A DNA stretch of 64,000 bases from NCBI GenBank assembly GCA_019916065.1, contig CM034240.1:35701389-35765388 (forward strand), in the 5' to 3' direction. The DNA is from Vitellaria paradoxa. Lineage: Eukaryota > Streptophyta > Magnoliopsida > Ericales > Sapotaceae. Numbering within the stretch: position 1 is the first letter of the stretch; each line of letters starts with the position of its first letter. Under the pieces are notes generated by a model, which saw only the letters and a program-made list of their open reading frames with translations, did not search any database and had not been told where the DNA came from. The translations under genes were made by a program, and so were the position numbers. Shown piece after piece: positions 43,571-56,761 of the stretch.

Positions 43571-45088
43571 TGTAATGACCCAGATATTATTTTATTATTT
43601 AATTTAATTTGAAAATTTTACTTGATAAATTTAGTTTGCTATTTAAATTTAATGATTTGAAGTTTTTAGATTTTTATTTAAAAAGATTAATTTGTGGTTA
43701 CATTTGAAAATATTTTTTTTATTTTAGGGAAAAAATGTGTAATTCTCCTAAACCTATGGAGAATATGTAATTACTTAAATATGTTGGGGTTAGAATTCTG
43801 CTATATATATATATATATATATATAATAATGTTATATTTATTGGGTAAAAAAAATAAAAATACCTAGGTTGCGGCGGCTGTGTTTCATATTGTGTTGTGT
43901 CCTTTGATTGCCTGCGGTATTTTGTCTTTTGTGCTTCACTTTCTTCTTTGCCGAGTCAATCAGAGAGTCAAGATGTATATATATAAGTACTGCAGCAAAC
44001 CAGGTAAGGGGCAGAACCTTGTATTACTCTGTATATTCGCTTTATACATGTAATATATATATATATATATATATAAGTGTGTGGTGTGTGATTGTTCGAA
44101 TTGATGTTTTTTTTTATACATATAAATTAATATATTTGACTATTTAATATTTGTGATTGATGGGTAAATGTTGAAGTGACAAGAGGAAAGACTCAAAATA
44201 TTGACAAAGAATAGAAATTGCTTCTGACTGTGAGAAGGCAAGCTTTTTAATTAATAAAATAGTTTTTATGACTCCCCACCAATGGAAGTAATGATTACTT
44301 TTGTCTTTAATGGAAACCATTACCTATAGGAGATGTGCTGGGTGAATTAATTGATAGTTAGTGAATTGTTAGATTGTCAGACTGTTAATTGATAGCACTT
44401 AACACACCAAATTATACATATATATATTTTTGTTAAATTCCTTGATATGCTATTAATTGAATGTACACATAAGACCCGGCATTATTAATTGAAAATATAT
44501 ACATAGCATTGTGAATATTATTCGTGATATTGACCGGTTAATGAAATAAAATTTTATGTTATTCATTGTGTTGGTGAATTGAGGATTAGTGAGGTTTAAA
44601 ACCTTCATTAAAAAGAGTTTGTTTAATGTGGAATTAAAAAGGGAAAAGTGATGTTGTGTAGGAGTACTGAAAATATCGGGTATACGTATCCAAGAGTTGA
44701 AAGTCCCAAAACTCGTGCGAGGTTAGTTATCGATTCCAGTATGCTAGTAACCTACGAACAAGCAGGTGCCTAAGGTGGCATATTATATTCCTAAAGTTTT
44801 GCCTTAGGAAGCAGATACTGAAGGATGGTATATATTGGTTGGGTCCTGTTTCTACGGGACAACCAAGTAGACATCAAAGGATGATGTATATTGGTTGGGT
44901 CTTGTTTCTACGAGACAACCAAGCAACAGTACCTTGAAATCAAATTGTTTTATTTGATGTATTATGTGAGACTAAAACACAATTAAATTGTAACAAAGAT
45001 AAATTGATAAATTTAAAATTTCTTGTTTAAAATTGCTACTGGTGCATAATTGTTTTACTTAGTAGCATGCTAAGGCATACTGCATTTA

Positions 45089-45121
<33 letters not shown>

Positions 45122-45543
45122 GGTTCTGAGCGCACGTGATATTAGTGCTCGTCCCCTTACAGTTTATGATGAAAGTAATGAATTTGAGTCACGTGCTGGA
45201 CCTTCTGAGCAGAGGAATTAAAGTTTTATTTATTATTTTTTTATGTAATTGTTTTAGACTCTAGAAAATCAATTTGGTGGATTGTAATACACCTCTGTTT
45301 GTGGGGTGAAGGTTAATTATTTTTTTTTTAGAGATTGGTTGGGTTTAGTTTTGGAGTTTTTTCACCTAGTGGATTTTAATTGTGGTATTTATTTAAATTT
45401 AAAGTTTAGTTTTATTTATTTTTTTATATTCCTTGCTCCATAGTGTGTGTGTATAGCTCTAATGTGGGATAGGGAAAGTTATTAAATGATGTAATGTGTG
45501 TTCTTTGTTCACATACTCGGGTTGTGAAACTTGGGTCATGACA
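43571..45543 (+). repeat. 5' LTR of chromovirus
   Basis: TGTAATGACCCAGATATT to TTGGGTCATGACA, 1,973 bp. It includes (TA)n runs near 43,802 and 44,050, an (ATT)n run at 45,088-45,120, and a 55-bp tandem duplication at 44,821-44,932 centred on TTGGTTGGGTC(C/T)TGTTTC. Apparent frames at 43,908-44,147 recur in the 3' LTR and are not genes. Confidence 0.93.
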
Positions 45544-45546
45544 ACT

Positions 45547-45558
45547 TGGTATTAGAGC
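45547..45558 (+). other. primer binding site of chromovirus
   Basis: TGGTATTAGAGC, three bases after the LTR. One change from the canonical initiator-Met site TGGTATCAGAGC. Confidence 0.85.
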
Positions 45559-45718
45559 CTAGGTTTAGAATACCTAGGGATAGTGGGCCTTTTATTTTTC
45601 TAAGTGCTATGTGTTTACATGACAGTTTATTTAATTGTGATATGTGAATTTGATATTTTGTTGGACTTAGATTGTTAAGAAGGTGTTAACCTTAGTATAT
45701 TTTTGTGAATTTTAGAGA

Positions 45719-46900
45719 ATACCGCCATGTGTAGCTCCAAGTGTTAGAGGTAGAGGCAACGTTAGAGGTATGGGTCAAGGTCGTGGTCGTGGTCGTGGTA
45801 GGGGCCGAGGAATTCATGCTGGCAGGGCCATGAGGCTCTAGTTGATGATGTTCCCGTTGCTACAGGAGTGTCACAAGAGCAGGGATCATATGTTGGGATT
45901 GGAGTAGAGGTTCCATTAGGAGTATCTCGCGTGGCCGAGGTGCAATCCGAAGCACCAAGTGTGCCGCAGCCAGGAGTGGTGGATCCACAGATGTAGATAC
46001 AACAAATGACTACAATGTTTGCTGGAGGAATGCAAACAAATCAGCCTACAACTTTGTATGAGAAATTTAGGATAATGAAAGCCCCCTATATACTTTGGTG
46101 CAACAGATACTGAAGAGATTAAGAAATTCTTACACGAGAATGAGAAGATATTTAAGGTAATGCAGTTAAATGAAGACAAGACCATATTTTACTTCCTGTT
46201 TTTCAGTTGGAGAAAGCTACAGCGGATTGTTGGAGTGCTGTGAAGGAGTCTCGTGAGGCATCTGCACTTACTTGGGAGGATTTTAAGGAGCATTTCAGAG
46301 ATTACTTCTTCCCACCATCCCTGAGAGATGCCAAGCTTGATGAGTTTCTAAGTTTGACTCAAGGGTCAATGTCTGTGCTGGATTATGGACATAAGTTCAC
46401 ATCATTGGCTAAATATGCTAAGGAGTTGGTGTCCACTGAGCGTACCAAATGTAGACGATTTGAGAAGGAACTGAGGCCTGCTATTAAAGATCGGATAGTA
46501 CCTTTGGGGCTCAATGAATATGAAGTTCTGGTTGATCGAGTAATGGCGGTAGAGAAAAATTTGGCAGATACAAAAGCACAAAATGAAGCTAAACATGGTA
46601 AGACTCAGCAACAGAAGAGTCGACCCACGTAAAGACAAAGAGAAAATTCACATGGGACGCAGACTCGGCAGTTTTAGCAGGGGAGTACAGCTCCAAGTCA
46701 GTCAGTAGCAGTAGAGGCTCCTACATAGAGCTCCATTATCTATCATAATTGTAGACAACCTGGGCATCGTTAGTTTAATTGTCTTTATAAGGATGTCTCA
46801 GGCGAATCTAAAAATAAGGCCGAAGTAAAGATTTGTTACACATGCAGCCTACCAAGTCATGTGCAGAGGCATTATCCGTAGAGGCAAGGTAATGGAAGTG
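45719..46900 (+). pseudogene. chromovirus gag
   Basis: The expected start codon is ATA at 45,719, followed in frame by an Arg-Gly-rich N-terminus (RGRGNVRG, then GRGRGRGRG), as in Tekay gag. Retrotransposon gag homology at 46,207-46,632: WSAVKESREASALTWEDFKE, then FRDYFFPPSLRDAKLDEF and LDYGHKFTSLAKYA. After a stop at 46,630 two zinc-knuckle-like segments follow, near 46,750 (NCRQPGHR, then a stop, then FNC) and 46,835 (CYTCSLPSHVQRHYP), both lacking canonical residues. Multiple stops rule out function. Confidence 0.85.
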
Positions 46901-47139
46901 TTATGAGACCTCCACAGCCAGCTCAGTCAATACAGAGTAGCAGGCCAGCAGGGTCACAATCAGTGTAGACTTATTTTCAGAGAGGTACTCAAGGTGGGGC
47001 ACCGCAGTATCAGATGGGTGTTCCAAGTAGTCTTCAACAGCATCAAGAAGTTCAGGGTGGATCCCAGCAGGGACCAAAGGGGGGTAGACCACCAACGGCA
47101 CCAGTTCAGGGGCGAGTTTTCACTATGGCCCAGAATGAT

Positions 47140-47700
47140 GGACGTGCAAAACCTATAGTGACAAGAGGTACCTTTCTCATTTATGCTACTAAATCCATAA
47201 TTTTTATAGAGACAGAATAATCTCATTCATTTATTGCTGCATCATTTATGTCTACATTGAATTTATCTATGGACGAGTTAGTTCCACCATTGCATGTTGA
47301 AACACCGATGGGGTGTCATTTTGTGTTGAATTGAGTCTGTAAAAATTGTGAGATCACTATTAGGGATGAGACTTTGGGACATGAGCATTTGTCAGTTTTT
47401 GATCTAATTGTGATAGACATGGGAAGCTTTGATGTGATTCTTGGCATGAACTAATTGTCAGTCTTTTGGGCGATGATAGATTGTGCTAAGAGTCAAGTGA
47501 CCTTATTTACTATGGAGGGAGATTGAATACGATTTTCTGGTGATCGTCGTAGCCATCAGCTCTTGCCTTCTCTCGATGGGTAGGGATGAGTAGACTTGTG
47601 TAGTTTATTTGCTTATATGGCTTTGGAGGACGAGGATGGTGACAAAATTGAGTTACCACGAGTCGTTTGTGAATTTTCAGAAGTGTTTTCAGAAGCATCT
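47140..47700 (+). pseudogene. chromovirus protease region
   Basis: AKPIVTRGTFLI precedes the expected active-site loop, where Asp-Ser-Gly is not preserved: KSIIFIETE is followed by a stop and then SHSFIAASF. Downstream LSVFDLIVIDMGSFDVILGM matches the flap/helix side of gypsy proteases. Stops at 47,218, 47,331 and 47,453. Confidence 0.7.
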
Positions 47701-49045
47701 AGATTATTGCCTGAGTAGAAGGTTGAATTTGGAATTGATCTGATCCCTAGCCTGGAACCTATTTCTATAGCCCCGTACAGGTTGGCACCAGTAGAGTTAG
47801 TGGAGTAAAAAATCCCAGATAGAAGAGTTGAGCTCTTAGGGATTTATCCATCCTAGCACTTCACCTTGGGGTGTACTAGTACTATTTGCTACTAAAAAGG
47901 ATGGGACTTTCAGAATGTGTATAGATTATCGAAGGCTAAACTGAGTCACAATCAAGAATCTGTATCCCGTACCGAGAATTGATGACCTGTTCGATCAACT
48001 GAAGGATTCACTCATTTTCTCAAAGATTGATTTGAGATCCGATTACCACCAGTTGAGGGTGAAGCAGGAGGACATTCCTAAGACGACATTCAAGACTCGA
48101 AATGGGCACTACAAGTTCTTGGTGATGCCATTTGGATTGACCAATGCTACTGCCGTGTTCATGGACTTGATGAACTGAGTGTTCAGCAGATATTTAGACA
48201 AGTTTGTTGTCGTGTTTATTGATGACATTCTAGTTTATTCCCAGTCAGAGGAAGAACATGAGGAGCATCTGAGAATTGTACTTTATACCTTGAGAGACCA
48301 CCAGTTATATGCTAAATTGAGCAAGTGTGAGTTCTGGCTCAAAGAGGCAAAATTTTTTAGGCATGTTGTTTTTGAGGAAAGAGTTGCAGTTGATCTGTCT
48401 AAGGTCAAGGCAGTTATGGATTGGCAAAGGCTAAGAATAGTTTTTAAGATTCGAAGCTTTCTGGGTTTGGTAGGGTATTACCAACGATTTGCCTGTGATT
48501 TCTCGAGGGTAGCTTGGCCGTTAACTAGGTTGACTCGAAAAGAAGTCAAGTTTGTTTAGGATGAGAAGTGTGAGCAATCTTTTCATGAGTTAAAGAAGAG
48601 GCTAACTTCTGCACCAGTGCTTGTAATCTCAGAAAGGAGTTTAGGTTACTTAGTTTATTGTGACGCATCTAGGGAAGGTTTAGGATGTATGCTGATGTAA
48701 GATGATAGAGTAGTAGCTTATAGGTCTAAGCAGTTGAAGACTCACGAGCATAACTATCTAACACATGATTTGGAATTGGCAGCAATCATACATGCTCTGA
48801 AAAAGCTAGAGACACTATTTGTATGGTGAGAAATTTGACATGCTTTCTGATCACAAGAGCCTAAAATATCTTTTCACTCAGAAGGACCTGAATTTGAGGC
48901 AAATGAGATTGATGGAGTACATGGAGGACTACGATTTTGAGCTCCAATATCACCCTGGTAAGGGAAATATGGTTGCTGACGCACTCAGTTGAAAGACTCA
49001 TAATACTTTAGCAGGTCTTTTCGTGCAAGAGTGGGAAATGATGAA
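47701..49045 (+). pseudogene. chromovirus reverse transcriptase and RNase H
   Basis: RT begins with PSLEPISIAPYRLAPVEL. The motifs are [37 protein letters not shown] and the catalytic [11 protein letters not shown] (48,205-48,240). The thumb segment [12 protein letters not shown] leads to [12 protein letters not shown]. RNase [24 protein letters not shown], then [17 protein letters not shown] and [14 protein letters not shown]. Stops include 48,178, 48,557, 48,698 and 48,990, and a shift lies near 48,815. These are remnants of replication enzymes, now inactive. Confidence 0.88.
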
Positions 49046-50193
49046 AAGCCTTAGTGAGTTTGATCTGGAGTTTTAGAAAAATGAGGGACATGCTATTTTG
49101 TGTGCCATGGCTACTCAGCCAATTCTATTACGTCATGTGATAGAAGCTCAGGGGACTGATGTTGAATATGAGGCAATTCGAGCTAAGTTGCCGAGTCCTG
49201 ATGAGATGCCAGGATGGGTGATTAGTGACGATAACAGTTTGAGGTATTTGGGGAGACTTTTTGTGCCATCTCTGCTCGAGATATAGTTTTAAAGGAGTTC
49301 TATCACTCTAAATTTGCAGTATATCCTGGAGATACTAAGATATATCATAACCTATGCCGTTAGTTCTTTTGGGTAGGTATGAAGAAGGATGTGGCAGAGT
49401 TTGTGAGTAGATACCTTACTTGTCAGCAAGTTAAAGCTGAGCATAAAAAATCGGTGGGTCTTTTGCAACCTCTACTAGTGCCAGAGTGAAAGTGGGAGAA
49501 CATTACAATGGATTTTGTTTCTAGCTTGCCAAGATCTCCAAAGGGTCACGACACCATTTGGGTGATAGTGGATAGGTTGACGAAGTCAGCTCACTTCTTG
49601 CCGATTTGATTGACCGACTCTATGGATGTCTTAGCTAAATTATATGTTAGAAAATCATGAGACTTCACAGAGCCCCTGTATCCATTATCTCAGATAGGGA
49701 CTCGCGTTTTGCTTCTCGATTTTGGCAAAGCCTCTAGGTGGCCATAAGGACAGAGTTGTTGTTTAGTACTGCCTTTCATCCTCAGACTGATGGACAATCA
49801 GGGCGTGTGTGCTTGATTTTCGTGGAAGCTAGGAGAATCATCTTCTTTTGATTGAATTTGCGTATATTAATAGCTACCAGTCGAGCATTGGGATGGCTCT
49901 TTTTGAAGCTTTGTACGGTAGACCGTGCAGATCTCCTATTTGTTGGGCTGAGGCTAGGGAAAATGCAATTATTGGGCCTGAGTTTGTGCAGGAGATGATT
50001 GAGAAGGTCAAAGTGATTTAACAGAGACTCGAGACAACACAGAGCCGCCAAAAGAGTTATGCTGGTAAGAGGCGAAGACCATTGGAGTTTGAGGTAGGAG
50101 ACCATGTGTTCCTAAAGATTTCACCACGGAAGGGTCAGTTGAAATTGTTCCCGAGATATATTAAGCCATTTGAAGTTTTGGCTAGGGTTGGAG
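49046..50193 (+). pseudogene. chromovirus integrase, first part
   Basis: The zinc-binding region near 49,300-49,430 has FYHSKFAVYPG, then CQQVKAEHKK. The core reads [20 protein letters not shown] with the first catalytic Asp and [13 protein letters not shown]. The second Asp region (VSIISDRDSRF) is in another frame near 49,680, and the expected Glu region (TDGQSGRV) lies near 49,790. The C-terminal domain EVGDHVFLKISPRKG runs to the nested insert, which interrupts it after LARVG at 50,193. Confidence 0.85.
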
Positions 50194-50829
50194 TGTCACA
50201 CCCCAAAATCCACGACGGGGGACGTGAGAACGAAACCCAAAAAATATCAAACCATAAAAAATGTACCATATCAGGGTGGAAACTAATTAAAGTAAGTATT
50301 TATTCAATTTCTTAACTATTCAAAATACCTTTAAAATGTCCTAAAAATGGGCTACAAAACCATGCCACAAATATGGGCCCAAATCAATACTCCATTACAT
50401 TAAAATTTAACTATTGGAATGCAAAATAATACAATTTATCCAGCTATAACAACCCAAGATGGATAGCTAACCCACTGGTCCATCACGAGCTTCAACCCCT
50501 GCATTATCAACTGTAGTAGATGGTAAGCACTAAATCCACGTGTACTCAGAAAGTATTTATAAAATATAATTTCTTAATCATGCAACGCTATTAACACTAA
50601 TCAATGAGAATAAAATTTAAAATCTTAAAAATTTTAAAATATCCATATTTAATCATTTCATTCAAATAATAAAGTTACTCAGCCATAATCCTGTAGTCTC
50701 ATGCTAGAAATAAATCATTTAACACCATTCACATCACCACACATTAATATCATAATATAGGTCAAGTACTCTACAAGTTTAGTCTGTGACCTCAGAACTA
50801 AACCCAAAATAAATTTCCAAGCCGAAGCT

Positions 50830-50965
50830 GTGGGGTACAACTAGTCCCGCAGTCCTAGATATAATCATCACATCCCTAGACCTCAGTTATAGGGTACAAT
50901 TGGTCCCGCAGTCCCAAATGTACTCATTTGCCTTAGTAGGCAAATCGGTCCCGTAGTCCCGGTAC
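50830..50965. repeat. three short repeats in the nested LTR
   Basis: The word GGTCCCGCAGTCCC and variants occur three times (about 50,843, 50,903 and 50,949), with GGGTACAA before the first two. This parallels the tandem duplication at the similar place of the host LTR. Confidence 0.7.
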
Positions 50966-51559
50966 TGAATATACGCTAGAATAAGCTGTATATACATTTT
51001 GTAGGTTTCTAGTCTACTGGTTATGCTAACCACCCTATGCAGGTTTTGGGGCTTTCAACTCTTGGGCTCTAGAACCCACTCTTTCTAGTACCCTTAATGA
51101 CCCCAATAACCCAAAAATCAAATCTCAAGTAATTCCTTTAATTAACAACACAACATACACAAAAATTCTCCCTAATTTGATTTTTTTTTTTTTTTGTGTT
51201 CATCATTTAAATCAATAAGTCTTATGAAGTTAATTATCCTGGGCCTAAGTTTCATGTTGCCAATCTATCAATATTATTCTCATTACAGCATTTATCAAAT
51301 AAATCTCAAGCAACCACATTCAAGAACATATGCATACATCTAGCTTGGTAAACAAAATTTTATATCAAGCACATCATGACAAAGAAGGATTTAAAAAATA
51401 AATTTTGATAATTCATGAAAAATAGAAAATAAAATATTTTCAGCTAATTCAAAAGCCTTAAATGTTTAGAACTAACCACAGTTTCATAAAAATAAAATTA
51501 TGAATTTATTGAATAAACTAATTAATACAGATTTTAACAAAAACAAAATGGGGTATATC

Positions 51560-52300
51560 TATTTAGAACCACACAGAGCAGCTCATTTTCACAATTTTTT
51601 ATAAAATCTCTTTTCAGTCTAAAAATTGTGAAATTTTTACACAAAACTCATTTACATGTTTAGTTTAACATATAAAAATTTCAAAAATTAAATCGACTTT
51701 CATTTATACTTTTCATGCCAAAAATCAAACTGTTGTTAGTGTAACAATGTAAATCAAATATTCAACTTTCAATATTTTTATGAAATAAATTATTAGTCAA
51801 AAAATTATAAGAATTTTACTGTAGAATCTTTAACATGTCAAATTTCATATATAAAATTTTTAGAAATTAATTTAATCTCTAGGTATCATTTTTATACCAA
51901 AAATAAAACTGTTGTCTGCACAGCAATTTAAAACAAACAGTCAAATTTCACAATTTTTAATAAATTCATTTTAAATCAAAAAAAATATGAAATTTTTACT
52001 GGATATTATTTTGGATATGTACTCCCACATATAAAAATATCAAAAATTAGTTCGACGCCTCGGTATGAGTTTCATATAAAAAACAGTGTGCTGATCCTGG
52101 CATAGAAATCCCAACCACACAGTCAAGTTTAACTATTTTTAAGAAATTCATTTTAATTCCAAAAGTTTTGAAATTTTTATTGAACACTCCTCTATATACC
52201 TAGTTGCACGGATAAAAATATCAAGATTTAATTCAATCTCTAAGTATGATTTTTATAGAAAAATAGTGTACCCATTTCAGTGTGAAAGTTCCAGAATTTC
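51560..52300. repeat. ~180-bp tandem array inside the nested LTR
   Basis: Unit starts at 51,672, 51,851, 52,031 and 52,212 (periods 179, 180 and 181), plus a partial unit before the first and a partial last. Each unit opens ATAAAAATTTCAAAAATTAA or a variant, passes through TTTATACCAAAAATAAAACTG, an ACAATTTTTAATAAATTCATTTT-like block (split by changes) and GAAATTTTTACTG. Units are diverged, so the array is older than the LTR insertion or decays fast. Confidence 0.85.
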
Positions 52301-53040
52301 ACCTAATCAAGAATCAATTCATAGAACAAGTTTTCATCTCTTGCACATTTACATAAAATCATACACAAATTTATTTTGCAAAACATGAAAGATACCTAAA
52401 TCTATATGCTAAACCCCACCTACTTCACTATACACGTAGACGAACGATGAGTAAAGCAATCAACACCAACTGAAGTTGGCCTTAAACACGATCTGGTAAT
52501 CCTCTTTGAAACGACAATTATGCGTTTTCCAAAAATCTCTCAATGATCTTTACCAACGTACAACCGATAGCATGATCTCTCTCTCCCCCTTTCTCATAAA
52601 TTTGAAAGGTCAAAATGAAAAACGCAGAATTTTCTTGGTGGAATATCATAGATGGTGAAGATTTTAAACAACCCAAGAGTCCCTCATTTACCCACTCGTA
52701 CAAGCACCTAGAATAAATCTCCCATTAATATCTTCCACATTCCAACACTAAATTCAATTTTAATCGTAACCCTTTGACCTCCTTCATCATAATTACTTCT
52801 CAGCCACCTCTTACATCTAATGGGAAAACACAGCACATAATATATATACATAAACACCATTGCTAGCACACACACAAATACTAATAAAAAAAATTAATGT
52901 AAGCACACTTAATGCATGATATACGTAATTACTTTAAAATCTCATTTCTAAATAAAATTTTAAATGGCACAACAAATCTGAAATTAAATGTAAATAATTC
53001 TAAAATAAAAATTAAATCACAAAAAATTTGGGTCGTTACA

Positions 53041-53358
53041 AGGAGAGGTAGCTTATCGTCTTGCTTTGCCACCGCAATTTTCGAGAGTACATGAGGTATT
53101 TCACGTGTCTATGCTCAGTCTATGCTCAAGAAGTATAACTTGGATCCTTCACATGTGTTAGATTAGACCGAGCTTAAGGTTGATTTAGATGCGACTTATG
53201 AGGTGAAACCAATTGAAATTTTGGATTCTCGGGAGCAAGTGCTATGAGGGAAGACTATCCCCATAGTTAGGGTGTTATGGAAGCACCATGGTATTGAGGA
53301 GTCTACTTGGGAGCGAGAGGCAGATATGCGGAGTAGGTATCTAAAGTTGTTCCCTTAA
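53041..53358 (+). pseudogene. chromovirus integrase C-terminus and chromodomain
   Basis: Continues the integrase after the insert with EVAYRLALPP. The chromodomain is at about 53,200-53,355: VKPIEILDSREQVL, then a stop where Arg is expected, GKTIPIVRVLWKHHGIEEST, and WEREADMRSRY. Aromatic and Trp-Glu positions typical of chromodomains are visible (VLWKHH, TWE). This domain in related elements directs integration to modified chromatin. Confidence 0.85.
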
Positions 53359-53402
53359 TTTTCTTTTATTTACCTCCTAAATTTCGAGGAGAAAATTTTT
53401 GT

Positions 53403-53415
53403 AAGAAGGGTAGGA
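53403..53415 (+). other. polypurine tract of chromovirus
   Basis: AAGAAGGGTAGGA directly before the 3' LTR, purine-rich except for one T. Confidence 0.75.
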
Positions 53416-55934
53416 TGTAATGACCTAGATATTTTTTTTATTATTTAATTTAATTTGAAAATTTTACTTGATAAATTTAGTTTGCATTTTAAATTTAATG
53501 ATTTGAAATTTTTGAATTTTATTTAAAAAGATTAATTTTTGGTTATATTTGAAAAGATTTTTTTTATTTTAGGAAAAAAATGTGTAATTCTCCTAAACCA
53601 ATGGAGAATAGGTAATTACTTAAATATGTTAGGGTTAGAATTTTGATATATATATATATATATACGTATAATGTTATATTTATTGGGGTAAAAAAAATAA
53701 AAATACCTAGGTCGCGGCGGTTGTGTTTCATATTGTGATGTGTCCTTTGATTGCCAGCGGTATTTTGTCTTTTATGCTTCACTTTCTTCTTTGCAGAGTC
53801 AATCAGAGAGTCAAGGTGTATATATATAAGTATTACAACGTATTACAACAAACCAAGTAAGGGGCAAAACCTTGTATTACTCTGTATATTCGCTGTTATA
53901 CATGTAATATATATATATACATATACATGTGTGGTGTGTGATTGTTCGAACTGATTTTTTTTTATACATATAAATTAATATATTTGATATTTGTGATTGA
54001 TGGGTAAATGTTGAAGTGACAAGAGAAAAAACTCAAAATACTGACAAAGAATAGAAATTGCTTCTGACTGTGAGAAGGTAAGCTTTTTATTTAATAAAAT
54101 AGCTTTTATGCCTCACCACAAATGGAAGTAATGATTACTTTTGTCTTTAATGGAAACCATTACCAATAGGAGATGTGTTGGGTGAATTAATTGATAGGTA
54201 GTGAATTGTTAGATTGTCAGATTGTTAATTGATAGCACTTAACACACGAAATTATACATATATATATTTTTGTTAAATTCCTTGATATGTTATTGATTGA
54301 ATGTACACATAAAACCCAACATTATTAACTGAAAATATATACATAGCATTGTGAATATTATTCGTGATATTCACCGATTAATGAAATAAAATTTTATATT
54401 ATTCACTGTGTTGGTGAATTGAGGATTAATGAGGTTTACAACCTTCATTAAAAAGAGTTTATTTAATGTGGAATTAAAAATGAAAATATGATGTTGTGTT
54501 TTGTTTGGGTTGGGGAGTACTAAAAATATCGGATATACGTACCCAAAGGTTGAAAGTCCCAAAACTCGCGCAGGGTTGGTTATCGATTCTAGTAGGCTAG
54601 TAACCTACGAACGAGCAGGTGCCTAAGGTGGCATATTATATTCCTAAGGTTTTGGCTTAGGAAGCAGACACCGAAGGATGATGTATATTAGTTGAGTCCT
54701 GTTTATACGGGATAACGAAGCAGACATCAAAGGATGATGTATATTGGTTGGGTCTTGTTTCTATGAGACAACCAAGCAGCAGTACCTTGAAATCAAATTG
54801 TTTTCTTTGATGTATTATGTGAGACTAAAACACAATTAAATTGTAACGAAGATAAATTGATAAATTTAAAATTTCTTATTTGAAATTGTTACTTGTGCAT
54901 AATTGTTTCACTTAGTAGCATGCTAAAGCATACTGCATTTATATTATTATTATTATTAGGGTTCGAGCACACGTGGTATTAGTGCTCATCCCTTTACAGT
55001 TTGTGGTGCAAGTAATGAATTGAAGTCACGTGCTAGACCTTCTAAGCATAGGAATTAAAGTTTTATTTATTATTTTTTATGTAATTGTTTTAGACTCTAG
55101 AAAATCAATTTGGTGGATTGTAATACACCTCTGTTTGTAGGTTGAAAGTTAGTTATTTTATTTTTAGAGATTGGTTGGGTTTTGTCACGCCCCGAATTTT
55201 CATAACCCGAATGCCCGAGGGTGACTTGGGATTTATATGTTGGGTATAAAAATAAGATGATAATAATACTCTGTCACACCTCAGAATTTTTCCTCCAAAC
55301 TGGGGTTAACCCGCAAGAAAAATTTAAGATATTCAAAATCCCTTGTTTATCAACAATATTTATAAGTTATTGGACTAAATCATTTGATGGGATTTCAACT
55401 ACATGGCAAAAAATAAAGATAGAGAAAAATATTACAGAGCCATCTAAGTGTCCCAACCACGCGATTAACATTACATACCAATTAAAAACAAATTAGGTCT
55501 AAGCTTTAATAATTACAATCATCCAATAATTGTTACAGACAAAAAAATAAAATCCTCCAGCTCTGCGCAGGAAAGAATAAAAAAATAGATAACTCTTCTG
55601 ATGGAATATTTAAGAGAAATTAATCTCTTTCCAGCTCATCTTCTGCATTCCTGTGCTTAATATCCTGAAAAAATATTCCCACAAGGGGTGAGCTACTAAA
55701 GCCCAGTAATCAGAATCTCCTAGGTGCCTATATGCAGTGGTTGTAATGCTACACTGTATTAAGTGACCCACTACAGTGAATGTGTTTAGATGGCATACTA
55801 CTTATGCAACAATTAATTCAATAGATCTCAACTGAATAATATAAATTATACTTACAACGGTTCGATGAAACCATCACCGTAACTACTATTTTACTTACAT
55901 GTAAAAATAGTTAAATATTGATGTGTGTACCACA

Positions 55935-56033
55935 ATGAAGTCTGTGTCGCAGTGATAGGGATCTCAGATTTAGATCTTCAAGGTCTCGGGATCAAACCCC
56001 GTAGCGATACAGGTTTCATATATATATATATAT
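55935..56033 (+). mobile_element. possible tRNA-derived SINE
   Basis: TGTCGCAGTGATAGGGAT resembles box A and GGGATCAAACCCC resembles box B, followed by a (TA)n tail. No clear duplication. Confidence 0.4.
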
Positions 56034-56761
56034 ATATATTTTATAAAATATTCATCAAGAGGAATTAAATTTAATTAAATAATTCCAACACATCATTCAT
56101 ACATAAACAAGAGAGGTTGCTAATCATAGTAAAATTTTGTAGGGGAGTTTAATCTAAATCCTCCTAAGATAATCATACTCCTATCCTCCTTTACCCCCAG
56201 CCTTGGGAACCAGTGACTTTACAGGCTTAGCATCCAATGCATACCGATGGTGTCACCTACCAAAAACCTAGCCGTCGCGACCGGCTGCCTAACTGGCCAG
56301 GTCAGAAGGGAGCATCTCCCAAATAAAATGCATATGTTCCCATCTTCATCTAAAAGGCCATTTCTACCCACCCATCACCCCATTGCCAAAAATAACTTTA
56401 GTACCGAGTGCCTTAATTTCTTTTCACCCTTTTACATTCCAAGGGTACCTTGTATGGAAATCAAACATTTTTTAATAACAACCGGCAATGTTCCCAGGTG
56501 ATGAATCAAAAGTAGGGTTATTCAGTTACATGCAATATATTTTTAAGCACTTTATCTAAATCCATAATTTAATAATAATTCTCAATAAATCAAAGATTTA
56601 ACATAGTCACCAATATCATTATTACAAAGGTAGGTACTACATGTAAATTAACAACTAGCAAGTAAAAAAAAATTTAGAATACGAATTAGTATTTTAGTTA
56701 ATTGTTTTGACAAGTTTACCGTACCACCTTTGATAAAAATAAAATTATTTTTAATGGTATA

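Larger units (their letters stand above)
50194..53040 (-). mobile_element. solo LTR of a related gypsy family, nested in integrase
   Basis: Plus strand TGTCACACCCC...GGGTCGTTACA; reversed it starts TGTAACGACCC and ends GGGGTGTGACA, the usual form of large chromovirus LTRs. It interrupts a reading frame that resumes at 53,041 (EVAYRLALPP). Flanks TGGAG and AGGAG match at 4 of 5 bases. Contains GGTTTTGGGGCTTTCAACTC, an inverse relative of the host LTR's GAGTTGAAAGTCCCAAAAC, so the two LTR families are related. No coding sequence or second LTR copy, hence solo. Confidence 0.82.

Noticed and set aside
43908..44147. 79-codon frame
   Set aside because: Lies inside the chromovirus LTR and is repeated at 53,751-53,954; not a gene.
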